Below are positions 36,545 through 49,619 of a stretch of 64,000 nucleotides of DNA, piece after piece. The DNA is taken from contig CP136067.1 of the NCBI GenBank assembly GCA_032622095.1, forward strand, positions 38,793,549-38,857,548, given 5' to 3'. This stretch comes from Siphonodentalium dalli (Eukaryota; Mollusca; Scaphopoda; Gadilida; Siphonodentaliidae). The notes under the pieces were generated by a model, which was not told the DNA's origin, made no database searches, and worked only from the letters and a program-made list of their open reading frames with translations. The position numbers and the translations under genes were made by a program. Each line of letters opens with the position of its first letter. The first letter of the stretch is position 1.

Positions 36545-36705
36545 CGGAGCTTCCAGCAATTTTCAAAAACCCTTATATATGCGAGTCTCCTATATCTCAT
36601 ATATAGGAGAATACATACATTGGCCTATTACAATATCTATGTTGACCTTGTAAGCCAGTACATTCTGTTATATATATGAGGCTCCCTATGGGACCCATAT
36701 AAAAA
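36545..36705. repeat. hairpin-headed repeat adjoining the minisatellite
   Basis: Paired 'tatatgcgagtctcctatat' / 'atatatgaggctccctat' type arms around 'attggcctattacaatatct' and 'gaccttgtaagccagt'. The edge sequence ccatataaaaatgtacctgg leads straight into the CCTGGGT minisatellite. The same junction is seen reversed at 49935-49960. Confidence 0.6.
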
Positions 36706-37460
36706 TGTACCTGGGTAAATCCACCCAGGTTTTTTGGGCCGAAACCCAGGTAAATCTATCTACCAAGATATCCACCGACCATCAATACCACCTGAAACCT
36801 GGGTTTTACCATGATTTACCCACCTGAAACTGGATAAAAACCCTGGTATGGATAAACCTGGGTGTATTTACCCAGGTGACCACACCCAGATGTATCCTAC
36901 CTGGGTGTTTCCCACCCAGGTGTACCCTGGTGTTTCCTACCTGTGTTTTTCCCCCACCCAGGTGTACCATGGTGTTATTTACCCAGGTGTTTCCCCCACC
37001 CAGGTGTACCATGGTGTTATTCACCCAGGTGTACCCTGATGTTTCCTACCTGGGTGTTTCCCACCCAGGTGTACATTGGTGTTATTCACCCAGGTGAACC
37101 CTGATGTTTCCTACCTGGGTGTTCCCCACCCAGCTGTACCTTGATGTTTCCAACCCAGATGTACCTTGGTGTTTTCTTACGCCGGTGTACCTTGGTGTTT
37201 TCTTACCCAGGTGGATTTCCCACTGAGATGCACCTGGTTAGAAAACACCAAGGTACACCCAGGTAAGGAAACACCAAGGTACACCTGGGCAGGATAACAC
37301 CAAGGTACACCTGGGTAAGAAAACACCAAGGTACACCTGGGTAAGAAAACACTAAGGTACAACTGGGTGGGAAACACAAAGGTACACATGGGTAGGAAAC
37401 ACCAAGGAACACCTGGGTAAATAACACCAAGGTACACCTGGGTGGGGATCCAAAGTGAAA
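36706..37460. repeat. inverted minisatellite, CCTGGGTG(T)-type, head-to-head arms
   Basis: From 36706 to about 37215 units read 'acccaggtgtaccatggtg'; from about 37225 to 37460 they read 'caccaaggtacacctgggta', the reverse complement. The unit is about 35-40 bp, itself nearly palindromic (ACCTGGGT ... ACCCAGGT). ORFs on both strands (Gly/Val/Thr/His and Pro/Cys/Phe-rich) follow the repeat. Confidence 0.85.
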
Positions 37461-38949
37461 TGATGAGGATGGCAATGAAGTAGATTTGGATGGGATGCAG
37501 GGGTATTGTTATCAATGGAGTTGTTTTAGTATAATAGAACATTAAGGAAACTGATTGTGAAGCAATACAAGTTTATTCAAGGACAACAAACTAACTAAAG
37601 ATAACATACATGTATAGAAACACATGTAATACATAAATATATAAACTCATTAAACTGCATGGGTTAAAACTTACTGACAACAAGAGTTGGGTTAAATTTT
37701 TGATTAAAAAAAACTTGCAAATTCCCTCTGTATACATGTATATGGTATGTTAGGCAAGTTACATGTACATGTAGTTGCAATGTATACCGGTACATGACAT
37801 ACCGGTGGACACAAAAATCATTATTTTAGTTCCAATGTCATTTATCAGTATACATGTACATGTTTTACCTTGCAACTACATCTACAGTGAGGTAGTTTTG
37901 TCTCATTTAAACTTTCTAAATGGGTTTCTCCCTTTGAATGACATAAACTAATGTGAGTATACACATGAGCTGTGATGTGAAATACACACCAACAAAATAT
38001 TTTTTAGTCTAAGGACATGTTTCCTGTCATTATCTCACTGCTCACAAATATATATTTGTAATAGTGTACTGTAATGCTCAAGAAATAGTCATATTTTGTC
38101 CTGGTTCATAAGAACATATTATTTCTTAGTGTTAGAAGGACATGTTGTCAATTATTATTTGACTCATAAACCCCCAAATGTACATGTAAGCAGAACATTT
38201 GGGAAAGAGACACACCATCTTTATCCTTTTTTATATCAGTAGCAATTGATCAGATAGCAAACTATGCTATAAAAAATAGATTTCAGATGGTAGAGATTAA
38301 ACAATCACATTAATTGCACCAACTCGAAACAGTTAACACACCCTGTAGAATACAGACTATGATCAAGGAGGGTGTCACACACACCCCCACCCCGCTTTGG
38401 CATGCGATATTCAGGCCATTTTCAGGTGGTATGCTATATACATACCCAATGTTATCTGGTACCAGGATTTCACACGGTAATATAACCGGCATTCATGATT
38501 CAGCAAAAAGGCTAGTATGCAGATATAATACCGGTAGCAGAAAATTATACAAATTTTGAGTATTTTCCAGCCTAAACAGACCCAAGTAATATATTTTTAT
38601 CTAATACCTCTTGATATGTTGATGTTTTGGATACTATTTCAGCAAATGTGAGAAAACTGTGAACTGGTATTCAGTATTCATGGGTGATAGGAGGGGTAAC
38701 ACCCCCACAAAGGCCACTCACAATTGAATACACCAGTATGGAAGGTGTCACCACCCCCACCTCCCTGGCCCCAATACCAGTTAATGTAAAAGGTTGAATC
38801 AAGCGTACCAGTTACAAGTAAGGAAATATTGAATGCAAACTAATATTACACTAATAATATAGTTTTCATATACATGTACTAGTATTTGCTGAAGTTGTAT
38901 CCATAACTTATACATACCTATAGATAATAGATTGAATGAAAGGACGTCC
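37461..38949. other. no gene seen
   Basis: AT-rich with frequent TACATGTA words. No supported ORF. Confidence 0.4.
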
Positions 38950-39535
38950 GGCCGCAGTGTCCCCCGAAAAAGTGGCTTCATTGGGGCATCAGCTTGTCTG
39001 AAAAAAAGATCAAGGACCCTAAATCTGATACTACATTTCAGAACAAACCAACCAGTGTCCCGTGAAATGGTGAATAATAAAATATCATACTAAATTTGAT
39101 TCAGATATGATCACACAAACTAAAATTATGATCCGGAAACCAGAAATTAACACGATTCTAAGTCGAAAAAGGACCATAACTCTCGCAAATATGGGTAAAC
39201 CCATATTCGAACTTGACCTGTTAATAGGGCTGATAAACTCACACACCAAATTTGGTTCAGATATGATCACAATAACTGAAGTTATCATCCGGAAACCAGA
39301 AAATTACAAAATTATAAGTAAAAAAAGGGCCATAACTCTCGCAAAAATGGGCAGAGCAAACCCATATTCGAACTTGATCTTTATTTTGGTCTGATAAACA
39401 CACATACCAAATTTGCTTTTGATCTAATAACCGAAACTAAAGTTATCATCTGGAAACCATTTCCGGACAGACGGACGGACGGACACCGGCTATTTTAATA
39501 GTCCCCCGAAATGTTTGGGGGACAATTACATCATA
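38950..39535 (+). repeat. interspersed repeat with internal tandem units of about 140 bp
   Basis: Bounded by GTCCCCCGAAA at 38960 and 39502 (the right end also has the complement, TTTGGGGGAC). Three internal units hold 'accaaatttggttcagatat', 'gttatcatccggaaaccag' and 'gggccataactctcgcaaa', ending in a (GGAC)n tract. Overlapping ORFs follow the repeat. Confidence 0.7.
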
Positions 39536-39894
39536 AATGTCATTTGGGCTGGAAAATAGTAAAACAAAATTAATTTTGTGCTAGAAAAGCTGCGAACCAG
39601 CCTTTTTGTTGAATCCTGAATACCGGAATACCGGTTAAACTGCGCAAATGAATCCCGACTACCAAATTAGCAGAGGGGTATGAATCATGCATGCCACCTG
39701 GAAATTGTGCATCAATGTTTTTAATTTACTTCATTTACAAGTACATGTACCTGTACAAGTACATGTAGCTGATTCACGTAACAATTTTTTTTATTTTCAA
39801 ATATGTGAGATCCAAGCGGAAATCATGAGTACTGTGCATTAGTCCGAGAGTCTGATAACCTGGGTGTTTGGTTATTATAGAGTGTACATTGTCT

Positions 39895-41205
39895 CAAAAT
39901 TTTTAATCTTCATGCCCAGTTTATAGCGAGACAGTCATGTTAGGTCTAATTATAGCCACCCATTTACACACAAAATATCTCCCCCAAAGCATCAGTACAT
40001 GTATGCGTAAACTATAAATGGCATAAATATTGCATTAATTTGTGTATATTTTCATGGGTAATATATGTTATGTCTCGGGTAATTTATTTTGTATGAGGGT
40101 AATACTATTACCATACATGTACATGTATATAACTGACTAAATTAATGTGTTGTAAAACACAATCGATTCTTTCAAACCTATGTACCATCAATACAATTGA
40201 ACCTTGGACCATTTGAACCCTCAAACTATTGAACTTCCTGACAATCGAACCCATCGAACTATATGTACTAGTAATGAACACTCTGACTAATGCACTGTAC
40301 AAGATTGAGTTAATGGTTATGTGACCTCAGGAATTGGTCCAAGTAATTTTTCTGCTTACTAGTAAATGTCCTTTAAATTGTTCCAATTGTATCGACACTG
40401 ATTTTTTGTTTTCATCCAAATTGCAACGAAGAACTACTAGTATACACATGTACCGTCCAAGAGGCCCCCATTTGCAATGAGGCCGCAATAATAATAGTCT
40501 CCCAAGTTGTAATCTTCATGCCCAGTTTATAGTGACAGTTACATGTACAATTAGGTAACATAGTAGACACCCAATTATACACAAAATATCTTCCCCAAAG
40601 CATCTATCAGTACATCTACATACACAGGCCCCTGGGGAAAAAAACTGAAATACCAATATAGACTATACAGTGAGTATACCAGTCACTGGTATAGTCCATA
40701 TTGGTATTATTGTATTTTTCTCCAGGGGCTTGTGAGTAGATGTATTCATAAAATATCAATTGGATAAAACATTCATTGTGTACATGTATATCGACAATAC
40801 ATGTTATGTCTCAAGTAAATAACTTTGTACTACGGTACAGTAATTGATACGCTCAACGCTGTTACCATTGAACCTTTGGACTATTGAACCCTCAAACTAT
40901 TGAACTTCTTGACAATCGAACCCATCGGACTACTAGTAATGACCACTCGGTCTAACGCACTGTCATTGAATCATCATAAATATGATTGAGGTACATGTAA
41001 TAATGTACATAATTGCGGTAATGGTTATGTGACCCTATGAATTGCTCCAAGCTATATTTCTGCTTTAAATTTCAATCAAATTGTCCCTATTGTATGGACT
41101 TATCGAGTTTTGGTTTTCATCCAAAAAGCCAAATTGCACTGAGAAACTAATTTTAACTGTACACATGTAAATGTATTAAGAGACCTCCATTTGCAATGAG
41201 TTAAG
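39895..41205 (+). repeat. tandem duplication, unit about 0.65 kb, diverged
   Basis: Copies at about 39895-40490 and 40508-41205 share 'tcatgcccagtttatag', 'ccctcaaactattgaacttc', 'tgacaatcgaacccatcg' and 'ccatttgcaatgag'. A foldback element sits in the second copy. Confidence 0.7.
40626..40733. mobile_element. foldback/MITE of about 108 bp
   Basis: Arms 'caggcccctggggaaaaa' then 'ataccaatatagactata' pair with 'tatagtccatattggtat' then 'tttttctccaggggcttg'. It is absent from the first copy of the surrounding duplication. Confidence 0.7.
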
Positions 41206-41349
41206 CAGTGATGCAGTGTGCATCTGCACCAATTCTATAAACTAAACCCACAAAGTGACATATCATGGTCTATCCCCAAATAGAACATATGGTACATGTA
41301 CATGGTAAGTACTGTAAAGAATGATCTGGCTGAAAGGCGGTCATGAGAA

Positions 41350-42560
41350 AAATTAATGCGGTTTACCGTGGTTGAAACACTGCAGTAATTCACTTGGTTA
41401 CAACAAAAATATTACTGCAGTAAGATTTAATACCAGCAGATACTGCATTAGTATTGAAATGGCTTGGGTTTTTCATAGTTGACTAATCGACAGAAAAAAT
41501 CAAGTCGAAGTAGACTAATCGACAACACACATTTCCATGGAAAACTTCCAATTTACTATGTGGTTATTGAGTTAAAATCAATGAGAGATAACTGCAGTTC
41601 CCATTTTTTGTGGGACTGTAATGATTCATAGCGAATTCATGCATTGTATTGGGATACACTATCAATGATACGCATATCATGATATCATGTGTATTGCGAT
41701 ACAAGAAATCAAATATTTTTTTAAGATGGGAATGTGTAAATTTAGAGCAAAACCTGCAATTTTCAAAGTTTCATAAATGTCTATTATGCGTGTAAATTCT
41801 TTGGGTTCATGAAATGGAAAAAAAGTTGTAGGAGGTGTTCGTAAACCGGACTTAAAAATTGGTGTCGCCTTATGTGTATTTAGCTCATATAGTTAACTAT
41901 TAAAGGTGCTCAATCAGATTCGATGGTCCCCATATAATCAGATTCCAACAACATTTTTTTTAGAAATGCTGCTTCAGTTAACAGAATCGATTAATTGCCC
42001 AAAAATAATGCTAACCACTGTCAACGGCATGTATAGTATAAAATTGCCCGATACATTTTATTTATCAACATGCTGTTCGATGAAGTTTGGCCTTATTATC
42101 AACTCAAAGCCTCTTGATTTTAGAGTTATCCATCTTCATCTGCAATTTGGTCTGAGACCGTCGGCTCGTCAAATTTTACTGGGCCACTATTAAGTCTCGA
42201 TGAACTGTATCCAATATAAACATGTTAAACCTGATAATCATTAGAGCATGCAGTCCCTGTTGACATGCGGTATCCGCTAGTAATCTTACCACAGTAATAT
42301 GTCTGTGATAACCAAGTTAATTGTTTTACCACAAAAATTCTGAATTCTATCTAGACATTTTGAAACAAAAACAAAAAATTCTGGTGTGGTTACAATGTCA
42401 ACATAAATTTTTTTTTAATTTAAACATCGCATGAAAAATACAACCTAACTGCAAATGTGAGGTGGACCACATTCTGCAGCGGTATAACTGACTGCGGTTG
42501 ATCACATGAACACGCCTGAATACTGCAGTAATACCCGATGGTCAACCTTTATAAGGCGAG
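41350..42560. repeat. ACTGCAGTA word clusters and a half MITE
   Basis: Clusters at 41350-41460 and 42270-42540 hold ACTGCAGTAA, TGCGGTT, GGTTACAA and complements. Between them, 41825-41875 carries one end ('ttaaaaattggtgtcgcc') of the MITE seen complete at 45205-45554. The 95-codon ORF 41906-42193 is not supported as coding. Confidence 0.4.
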
Positions 42561-42867
42561 TTGATTAATTAAAGCATAGCTGTAATTTTAAATGTATGTT
42601 CTATGGACTTTGTTGGGAAAGAGAATATAGCTGTGCGAAAATGGATGATATTTCCCCACCTCAGCAGGTGTCGATTACAGAAAAATATATCAAACATACC
42701 GGTAGTCTGTTAATCCTGATGTGCTAAGTTAGAAATATTTCAATCGAAACCTCATAAAAAAAAATATAAATTCAGTTCTCAATTTTCAAACACTTCTAGG
42801 AAATTGTTAAAAAATATTGTTAAAAGATGCCCATTCGATTTGACACTGTAAATATACCCCTGTTCAA

Positions 42868-42990
42868 GTGTTCCTGCTAATGTGCTATGATATGCGGTTG
42901 GGTCCTGCTGAATTGCTATGAATTGCGCTACCCGCATCATAGCAATTCAGCAGGACCACCAGCATCATAGCATATTAGCAGGATCACTTG
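42868..42990. repeat. nested palindromes
   Basis: Outer arms 'cctgctaatgtgctatgata' and 'catcatagcatattagcagg' enclose inner arms 'gtcctgctgaattgctatga' and 'tcatagcaattcagcaggac'. Inner and outer arms are diverged versions of the same word. Confidence 0.8.
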
Positions 42991-43467
42991 GCCAGTGGTA
43001 AAATAGTTTGTTTTCCATACGGATATGTGTTTTCAAATAATCATGTAATGATATCTAATATACATGTATATGATCCCATTTATAGGTTTTATTCATCACG
43101 GTCAGATAAACTTTGTATACAGACAGTTTTACCAAACTTAGAATTTTATTAGGTGCCCAAACCAAAATATCAAAACATCACCTAACTCAGTGGTATTATA
43201 AAGAAGCTCAAACTGTATGCTTTCATTGTACCTGTAATTACTAGTATTAAAAATGTGATCAATAAAGTTTGTTTTATCATTTATGGTCATTTGGAATTTG
43301 GATGCTATTTAATTCTGTTTATCTATATAATTGGCTGCACTGCTAAATTTTGACTCATTTCAGTCATTGATGTCAGTACATGTAGTCCATCGAAATGGCG
43401 AATACAATCAAAGACAAATTACAAGAGGAAATACAACAAATCAATTTGATGTGCAATAAAACAGATA
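42991..43467. other. no gene seen
   Basis: AT-rich unique sequence. Confidence 0.4.
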
Positions 43468-43629
43468 CAGTAATGTCCTAAGTAATCGACCCCTTAACCA
43501 CAGCAGAATTATGTGTAACTTTTCAGGATTTAGTCGGAAATATGGCTTGTTGTCATTCATCGGAAAGCTCTCCCCGAGTTACCCATAATTCTGCTGTGGT
43601 TAAGGAGTCGATTAATTAGAGCATTACTG
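43468..43629. mobile_element. 162-bp mariner-like MITE
   Basis: Inverted repeats of about 50 bp beginning CAGTAATG and including 'ccttaaccacagcagaatta', flanked by TA on both sides. The length, CAGTA start and TA duplication fit Tc1/mariner-type MITEs. Confidence 0.8.
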
Positions 43630-44376
43630 TAGTTACAAATGTATGTCTAGCCTCTTGTGAAGTGTTGTGTCACTAATAAGATCTTTAATTCACATACATG
43701 TACTATATACCCGTTCAAGCGTTTACAAGTGTCAGACATCGAGAAACCGAGCAAAAGTTTTGGTAGTATATAGGCTAGCACTGCACCTGGGCTACATGTA
43801 CATGTACTGTAAGTGATTATAATGTACTATTTTTGTATTCTGCTGTGAAAGTTTTGCTGAATGAATTTTAAGTTTACCCCGATATTCTAAGTCTGCTCGA
43901 CTAAGATGGGGTTTTTCTCGAAACTGATAGATATCTGAATATACATGTACGTCTTCCACTGGTTGGTATAACCTCTAAATTGACCAATTTTAATTGATTA
44001 GACTAACCCTGGTATGGAAAACTCTAATTGTTATAGCCCGATGAGCGGTTTACTGATGCCCGCCGGGGTTTATTGCCCACAGTGGTGATGATATGATGAC
44101 CAGCGTTGTGCATGGCATATGTTTATCCAAGTACTAGTAAGAATGCTTCCATACATTCCAAACATTCATTAAATATCTTATTAATAGTAACCCAAACTAC
44201 ACAAGAGACTAGTTTAACATCAATATAGCTAATTAAATGACCCCACCCCGCAACAAGATTGACCACCGGTATTTGACTGTTCAACCACAGTCAATTACAA
44301 TGCCTCTGACCGCTGCAATGCCTCATAGTATTTACGGTATTTTGATTAATCGACAACATCGCTGTTGCAAACATTA

Positions 44377-44769
44377 CTCTTGAGTGCCTAATAAAAGTAC
44401 AGGGTGGAATAATAGACTAGTACAGGTTGGAAAATGTCGCGTAACTGAATAATAGTACAGGGCGGAATAAACGTACAGACTGGAACTATTAGTACCATAC
44501 ATCCCAACAAAACGCACCATCTGACTGGTTTATATACTGATGCCATGTGACAGAAATAGTTTTGATTGAGAGCCAGGTCTGTGAATCTACAGTGTGCTGA
44601 TCACTGTCAACAATTAGAGTTTATCTATGAATAACACAATTTAAGATTGGTGAATTATTTCTTTTGGTTAATTTAATAAACGTACAGGACCAAATAACGA
44701 TCGTACAGGTGGGAATTTTACCTCGATTTTAATAATCGTACATGTATGTTTATTAGGCACTCAAGAGTA
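44377..44769. mobile_element. 393-bp TA-flanked MITE
   Basis: Ends CTCTTGAGTGCCTAATAAA and the inverse, flanked by TA. The interior holds repeated 'gtacaggtggga' and 'aataatagtacagg' words in both orientations. Words of the same kind recur, in complementary orientation, at 44880-44995. Confidence 0.75.
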
Positions 44770-45204
44770 CATATTCAAGTATGTGGCATACCAAAACACC
44801 ACATGATACATACATGTACATGTACCTGTACTACATACCATCTATACAAAATATTTGGTTAACCACAGTTGATGTTTTGCTCAGAGTTCCCCCTGCACTA
44901 TTATTTGGGTCTGTACTTTTATTTAATAACTTTCAATGGAATTCCCCCCCTGCACTATTATTTGGGCCTGCACTTTTATTTGGAGCCCGAGAGTAAGTTG
45001 CATTGACATTTATTTTCACGAAGGAACATTGCAACTGCTTTGAAGTAACATGATCACGTTGCATGTAACTTGCATCAACACTGGAACAGTATTGATGGTA
45101 ATATTCAACATGGTCTCACTGAGGTTCTATCAGATATAAATACTAGTACGGTTGAGGGAGACAATTATTTTGAGAATATGTGAACCTGTGTTAACATGAG
45201 CCTA

Positions 45205-45554
45205 AGGCGACACCAATTTTTAAGTCTGGTTTACGAACACCTCCTACAACTGTTTTCTCCCAAAATATTTTACATGCGTACTGATTTTCATGTGTTGTCG
45301 CATCCGGTTCTGCTTATGATCATTTACATATCCATATTTTCATGTATTTCATGACAAGATATGTCTTGTTTGGTTCAGAATTTTATTCAAAAACATTTTT
45401 TCACAATTTTTGTAAAATTTATGTGAAATTCCACGATTTACTTGATATAAATTGGGGGGACAATCTTTTTTATTTTGTTCCCTCCTGCACTGTCCTGCAT
45501 CTACTTTTTTCTCCCCACATTATCGTAAACCAGACTTAAAAATTGGTGTCGCCT
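45205..45554. mobile_element. 350-bp MITE with 31-bp inverted repeats
   Basis: Ends AGGCGACACCAATTTTTAAG and complement, continuing 'tctggtttacg'. A single end lies at 41835-41875. Target duplication unclear. Confidence 0.75.
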
Positions 45555-46969
45555 AAATATCATCTGATGGAGTCAAAATCATTGAACCGTCACTTATGCA
45601 TGCACATGTAGTCTTGATGTTGAGTCTGGGTTTCATCATTTTCATTAGTTTGCTGTTATCCACCAAAGGTTGAGGTGTTATGGAATAACTGTATGGCATC
45701 GTATACTGTTATCTTTTGAGTAAATATGGAGTCTCTAATTCTTTTGTCAGTCACGCATCTACTCATCAAATTGACATTAGTATAATCCTTAAATATTTGT
45801 AAATTGTAACAATTGTTACCATGAACTTGTTGATAATTGTAACAACTGTTGTACCAAGTTTCAATGCCGCGTCCTCCTGGTATGTAGGGATTACCGGTGC
45901 CTTTAATATTGATGCATCATTGCCAGTTAATGTACATTAGAGTGGAACTGAATTAACAATGTCACATTGACACAGTAAGACCAGTAAAACAGCAAAAGTA
46001 GTATTATTGTAACAGCAGGCTTAACACTATCAGTACCGTATGAATCTATGGCCACATGTACAGTAGTACAGACCCCTTACTATCGCAGATCAAACTTCTC
46101 AATTTTCTTCTGGACAGGTGCATGATCAGGCCACTGCCACTGCTTCATGCTTGTACCGGTACCACAAATTCAATTTTGCGTATTGTCGTACTCGTAGCGT
46201 GACAATTACAAATAATTACAATGTACTGTACATGTATTACTTTTCAATTAAATCCCAATGCACTATGTCCACTGTCAGTGGTTTTCATGTGATACAAATA
46301 TTCCAGGTCATACAGATGTGTCAGCGGGAATATTCTGGTTATGGGCAGATGGCCGTTCAATACTATAGTTGATCCGTTTCGTTATCGTAGCTAAATTCTT
46401 ACTGTTCCGGGAATTGAAATATTTTTGTCACATGAAATTCAGTCTTTTTCGATATTTGCGCACATCCATGCAGACAAAATCGGCGAATCTTATATATAAG
46501 TCCACAGTTTATCCGTTTGTAGCCAATACACCATTTCCTTCTGTCATTCCGCGTTGATTCGCGACAAAATTAACTAAAAACATCACAAGGAATCCTCAGC
46601 GCTTCATTTCGAAGTAACGGTAACTGAAAGTTAAGATTGTAATTTGGCTGCAGAAACGAAACGAAACAAATTTTGAAACACAATAATTGTATTCACTAAT
46701 ATTTTCTTTCCTGTTTGGTATATGGTCTACTATAGTATACGCAATCATTTATTTGAAATAATAAGTATCACTTAGAGAATAATTCTTACTGATAATTAGA
46801 AATATCTTTAATTTGTATCCCTTTAATATTAAATACCGGTAATGGCCCTGAAAATTGTCTGTTTGTCAGTTTAATGTTCACTAGTTATAGCTAGGCTGTT
46901 AGATAAAGTGTGATATTGCTTCATTTGTCCGGGGTAGTGTATTGTCATACTGTCATAATAAACTTCAAG
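45555..46969. other. no gene seen
   Basis: AT-rich. ORFs at 46118-46372 and 46369-46557 show no recognisable motif or splice context. Confidence 0.4.
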
Positions 46970-49612
46970 TAATAAGGTAACTACTCGCCAATGATGCTTG
47001 AATACATAAATGGTTAATAAGGTAACTACCTGTCAATGACCGACGTCTTAATATAGAAAGGGTAACTTAATAAGGTAACTAACTACACGACAATGATACT
47101 TAGTACAGAAAGGTTAATAATTTAACTTTTTGTCAATGATGCTTTAATATAGAAAGGGTTAATAAGGTAACTACATGTCAATAATGCTTTAATAAAGAAA
47201 GGGTTAATAAGATAAAGTTCTACACGTCAATGATGCTTTAATATAGACAGAGCTAATAGGGTAACTACACGACAATGATGTTTTAATATAGAAAGGGTTA
47301 ATATGGCAATTACACGCCAATGGTGCTTTAATATAGAAAGGGTTAATATGGTAACTACCGTCAATGATGCTTTAATATAGAACTGGCTAATATGATAACT
47401 ACATGTCAATGATGCTTTAATATAGAAAGGGTTAATAAGGTAACTACACGTCAATGATACTTATTATATAACGTGTTAATAAGGTAACTAACCGCCAATG
47501 ATACGTAGTATAGAAAGGGTTAATAAGGTAACTACACGACACTGATACTTACTAGTAGGTATATACAGGGTTAACAAGGCAACTACCCGTCAATGATACT
47601 TTAATATAGAAAGGGTTAACATGGTAACTACACGTAAATGATGTCTCAATATAGAAAGGGTTAATAAGGTAACTACACGTCAATAATTTTTTAATACAGA
47701 AATGATTAAGGGTAACTTCATGTCAATGATGCTTTATTGTAGAAAGGGTTAATAATGTAACTAATCACCAATGACACTTATTATATAAAGGGTTAATAAG
47801 GTAACTAGGGCCTACCTGTCAATTATTGCTTCAATATAGAAAGGGTTAATAAGGTAATTACACGCCAATGATGCTTCAATACAAAAATTGTTAATAAGGT
47901 AACTACCCATCAGTGGTGCTTTTATATAGAAAGGGTTAACAAGGTAACTACACGACTCTGATACTTAGGTATATACATGGTTAATAAGGCAACTACCCGT
48001 CAATGATACTTTAATATAGAAAGGGTTAACATGGTAACTACACGTAAATGATGTCTTAATATAGAAAAGGTTAATAAGGTAACTACACGTCAATAATTCT
48101 TGAATACAGAAATGGTTAATAAGGTAACTTCATGTCAATGGTGCTTTATTGTAGAAAGGGTTAATAATGTAACTAATCACCAATGACACTTATTATAGAA
48201 AGGGTTAATAAGGTAACTAGGGCCTACCTGTCAATTATTGCTTCAATATAGAAAGGGTTAATAAGGTAATTACACGCCAATGGTGCTTTAATATAGAAAA
48301 GGTTAATATGGTAACTATCCGTCAATGATGCTTTAATATAGAAAGGGTTATAATATGGTACTGCACGTCAACGAATATTTGATACAAAAATGGTTAATAA
48401 GGTAATTACCCGTCAATGGCGCTTTAGTATATAAATGGTTAATAATGTAACTACTCACCTATGATACTTAGTATAGAACGGGTTGTTTAAGGTAACTACC
48501 TGTCAATTAATGCTTTAATATAGACAGGGTTAATAAGGTAACTACATGCCAATGGTACTTAGTATAGAAAGGGTTAATAAGGTAACTGCCTGTCAATTAA
48601 TGCTTTAATATAGAAAGGGTTAATAAAGTAACTACACGTCAATGTATAGGAAGGGTTAATAAAGTAACTACACGACAATGGTACTTTAGTATATACAGGG
48701 TTAATAAGGCAACTATCCATCAATGGTGCTTTAATATTGAAAGGGTTAACATGGTAACTACACGTCAATGATGTTTTAATATAGAAAGGGTTAATAATGT
48801 AACTACACATCAATGGTGCTTTAATATAGAAAGGGTTAATAAGGTAACTTCACGTCAATGATGCTTTAATATAGAAAGGGTTAATATGGTAACTACTCAC
48901 CAATGATACTTTTATAGAACGGGTTAATAATGTAACTACCCGGCAATAATTCTTTAATATAGAAATGGTAACTACACGTCAATGATGCTTTAATATAGAA
49001 AGGGTTATAATAAGGTAACTACACGTCAATGATGCTTTAATACAAAAATTGTTAATAAGGTAACTACCCGTCAATGGCCATTTAATATAGAAAGGGTTAA
49101 TAATGCAACTACTCACCAATAATATTAAGTATAGAAAGGGTTAATAAGGTAACTACCTGTCAATTAATGCTTTAATATAGAAAGGGTTAATAAGGTAACT
49201 ACACGCCAATGGTACTTAGTATAGAAATGGATAAGGTAATTATACACGACAATGATAATTTGGTATATACAGAGTTAATAAGGCAACTACCCGTCAATGA
49301 TGCTATAATATAGAAAGAGTTAACATGGTAACTACAAATCAATTATGTTTTAATATAGAAAGGGTTAATAAGTTAACTACACGTCAATGATGCTTTAATA
49401 CAGAAAGGGTTAATAAGGTAACTTCACGTCAATGATGCTTTAATATAGAATGGGTTAATACTGTAACTACTCACCAATGTTACTTACTATAGAAAGGGTT
49501 AATAAGGTAACTACCTGTCAATTAATGCTTTAATATAGAATGGTTAATAAGGTAACTACACGCCAATGAAGCTGTAATATAGAACGGGTTAATACGGTAA
49601 CTTCAAGTGAAG
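46970..49612 (+). repeat. 2.6-kb minisatellite, unit about 46 bp, near 55-60 copies
   Basis: Unit 'agaaagggttaataaggtaa' plus 'ctacacgtcaatgatgcttt' plus 'aatat', with unit variants (acttagtatag, cttattatatag) and short deletions. Higher-order similarity is seen: a block near 47540-47850 resembles 47960-48270. ORFs inside are repeat by-products. Confidence 0.95.
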
Positions 49613-49619
49613 ATTATAC

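Noticed and set aside
36806-37542. Several ORFs of 63-121 codons on both strands
   Set aside because: They follow the CCTGGGT minisatellite and occur in all frames.
46970-49612. Regular 46-bp repeats resembling a CRISPR array
   Set aside because: The whole period is repeated without unique spacers, in clearly eukaryotic DNA.
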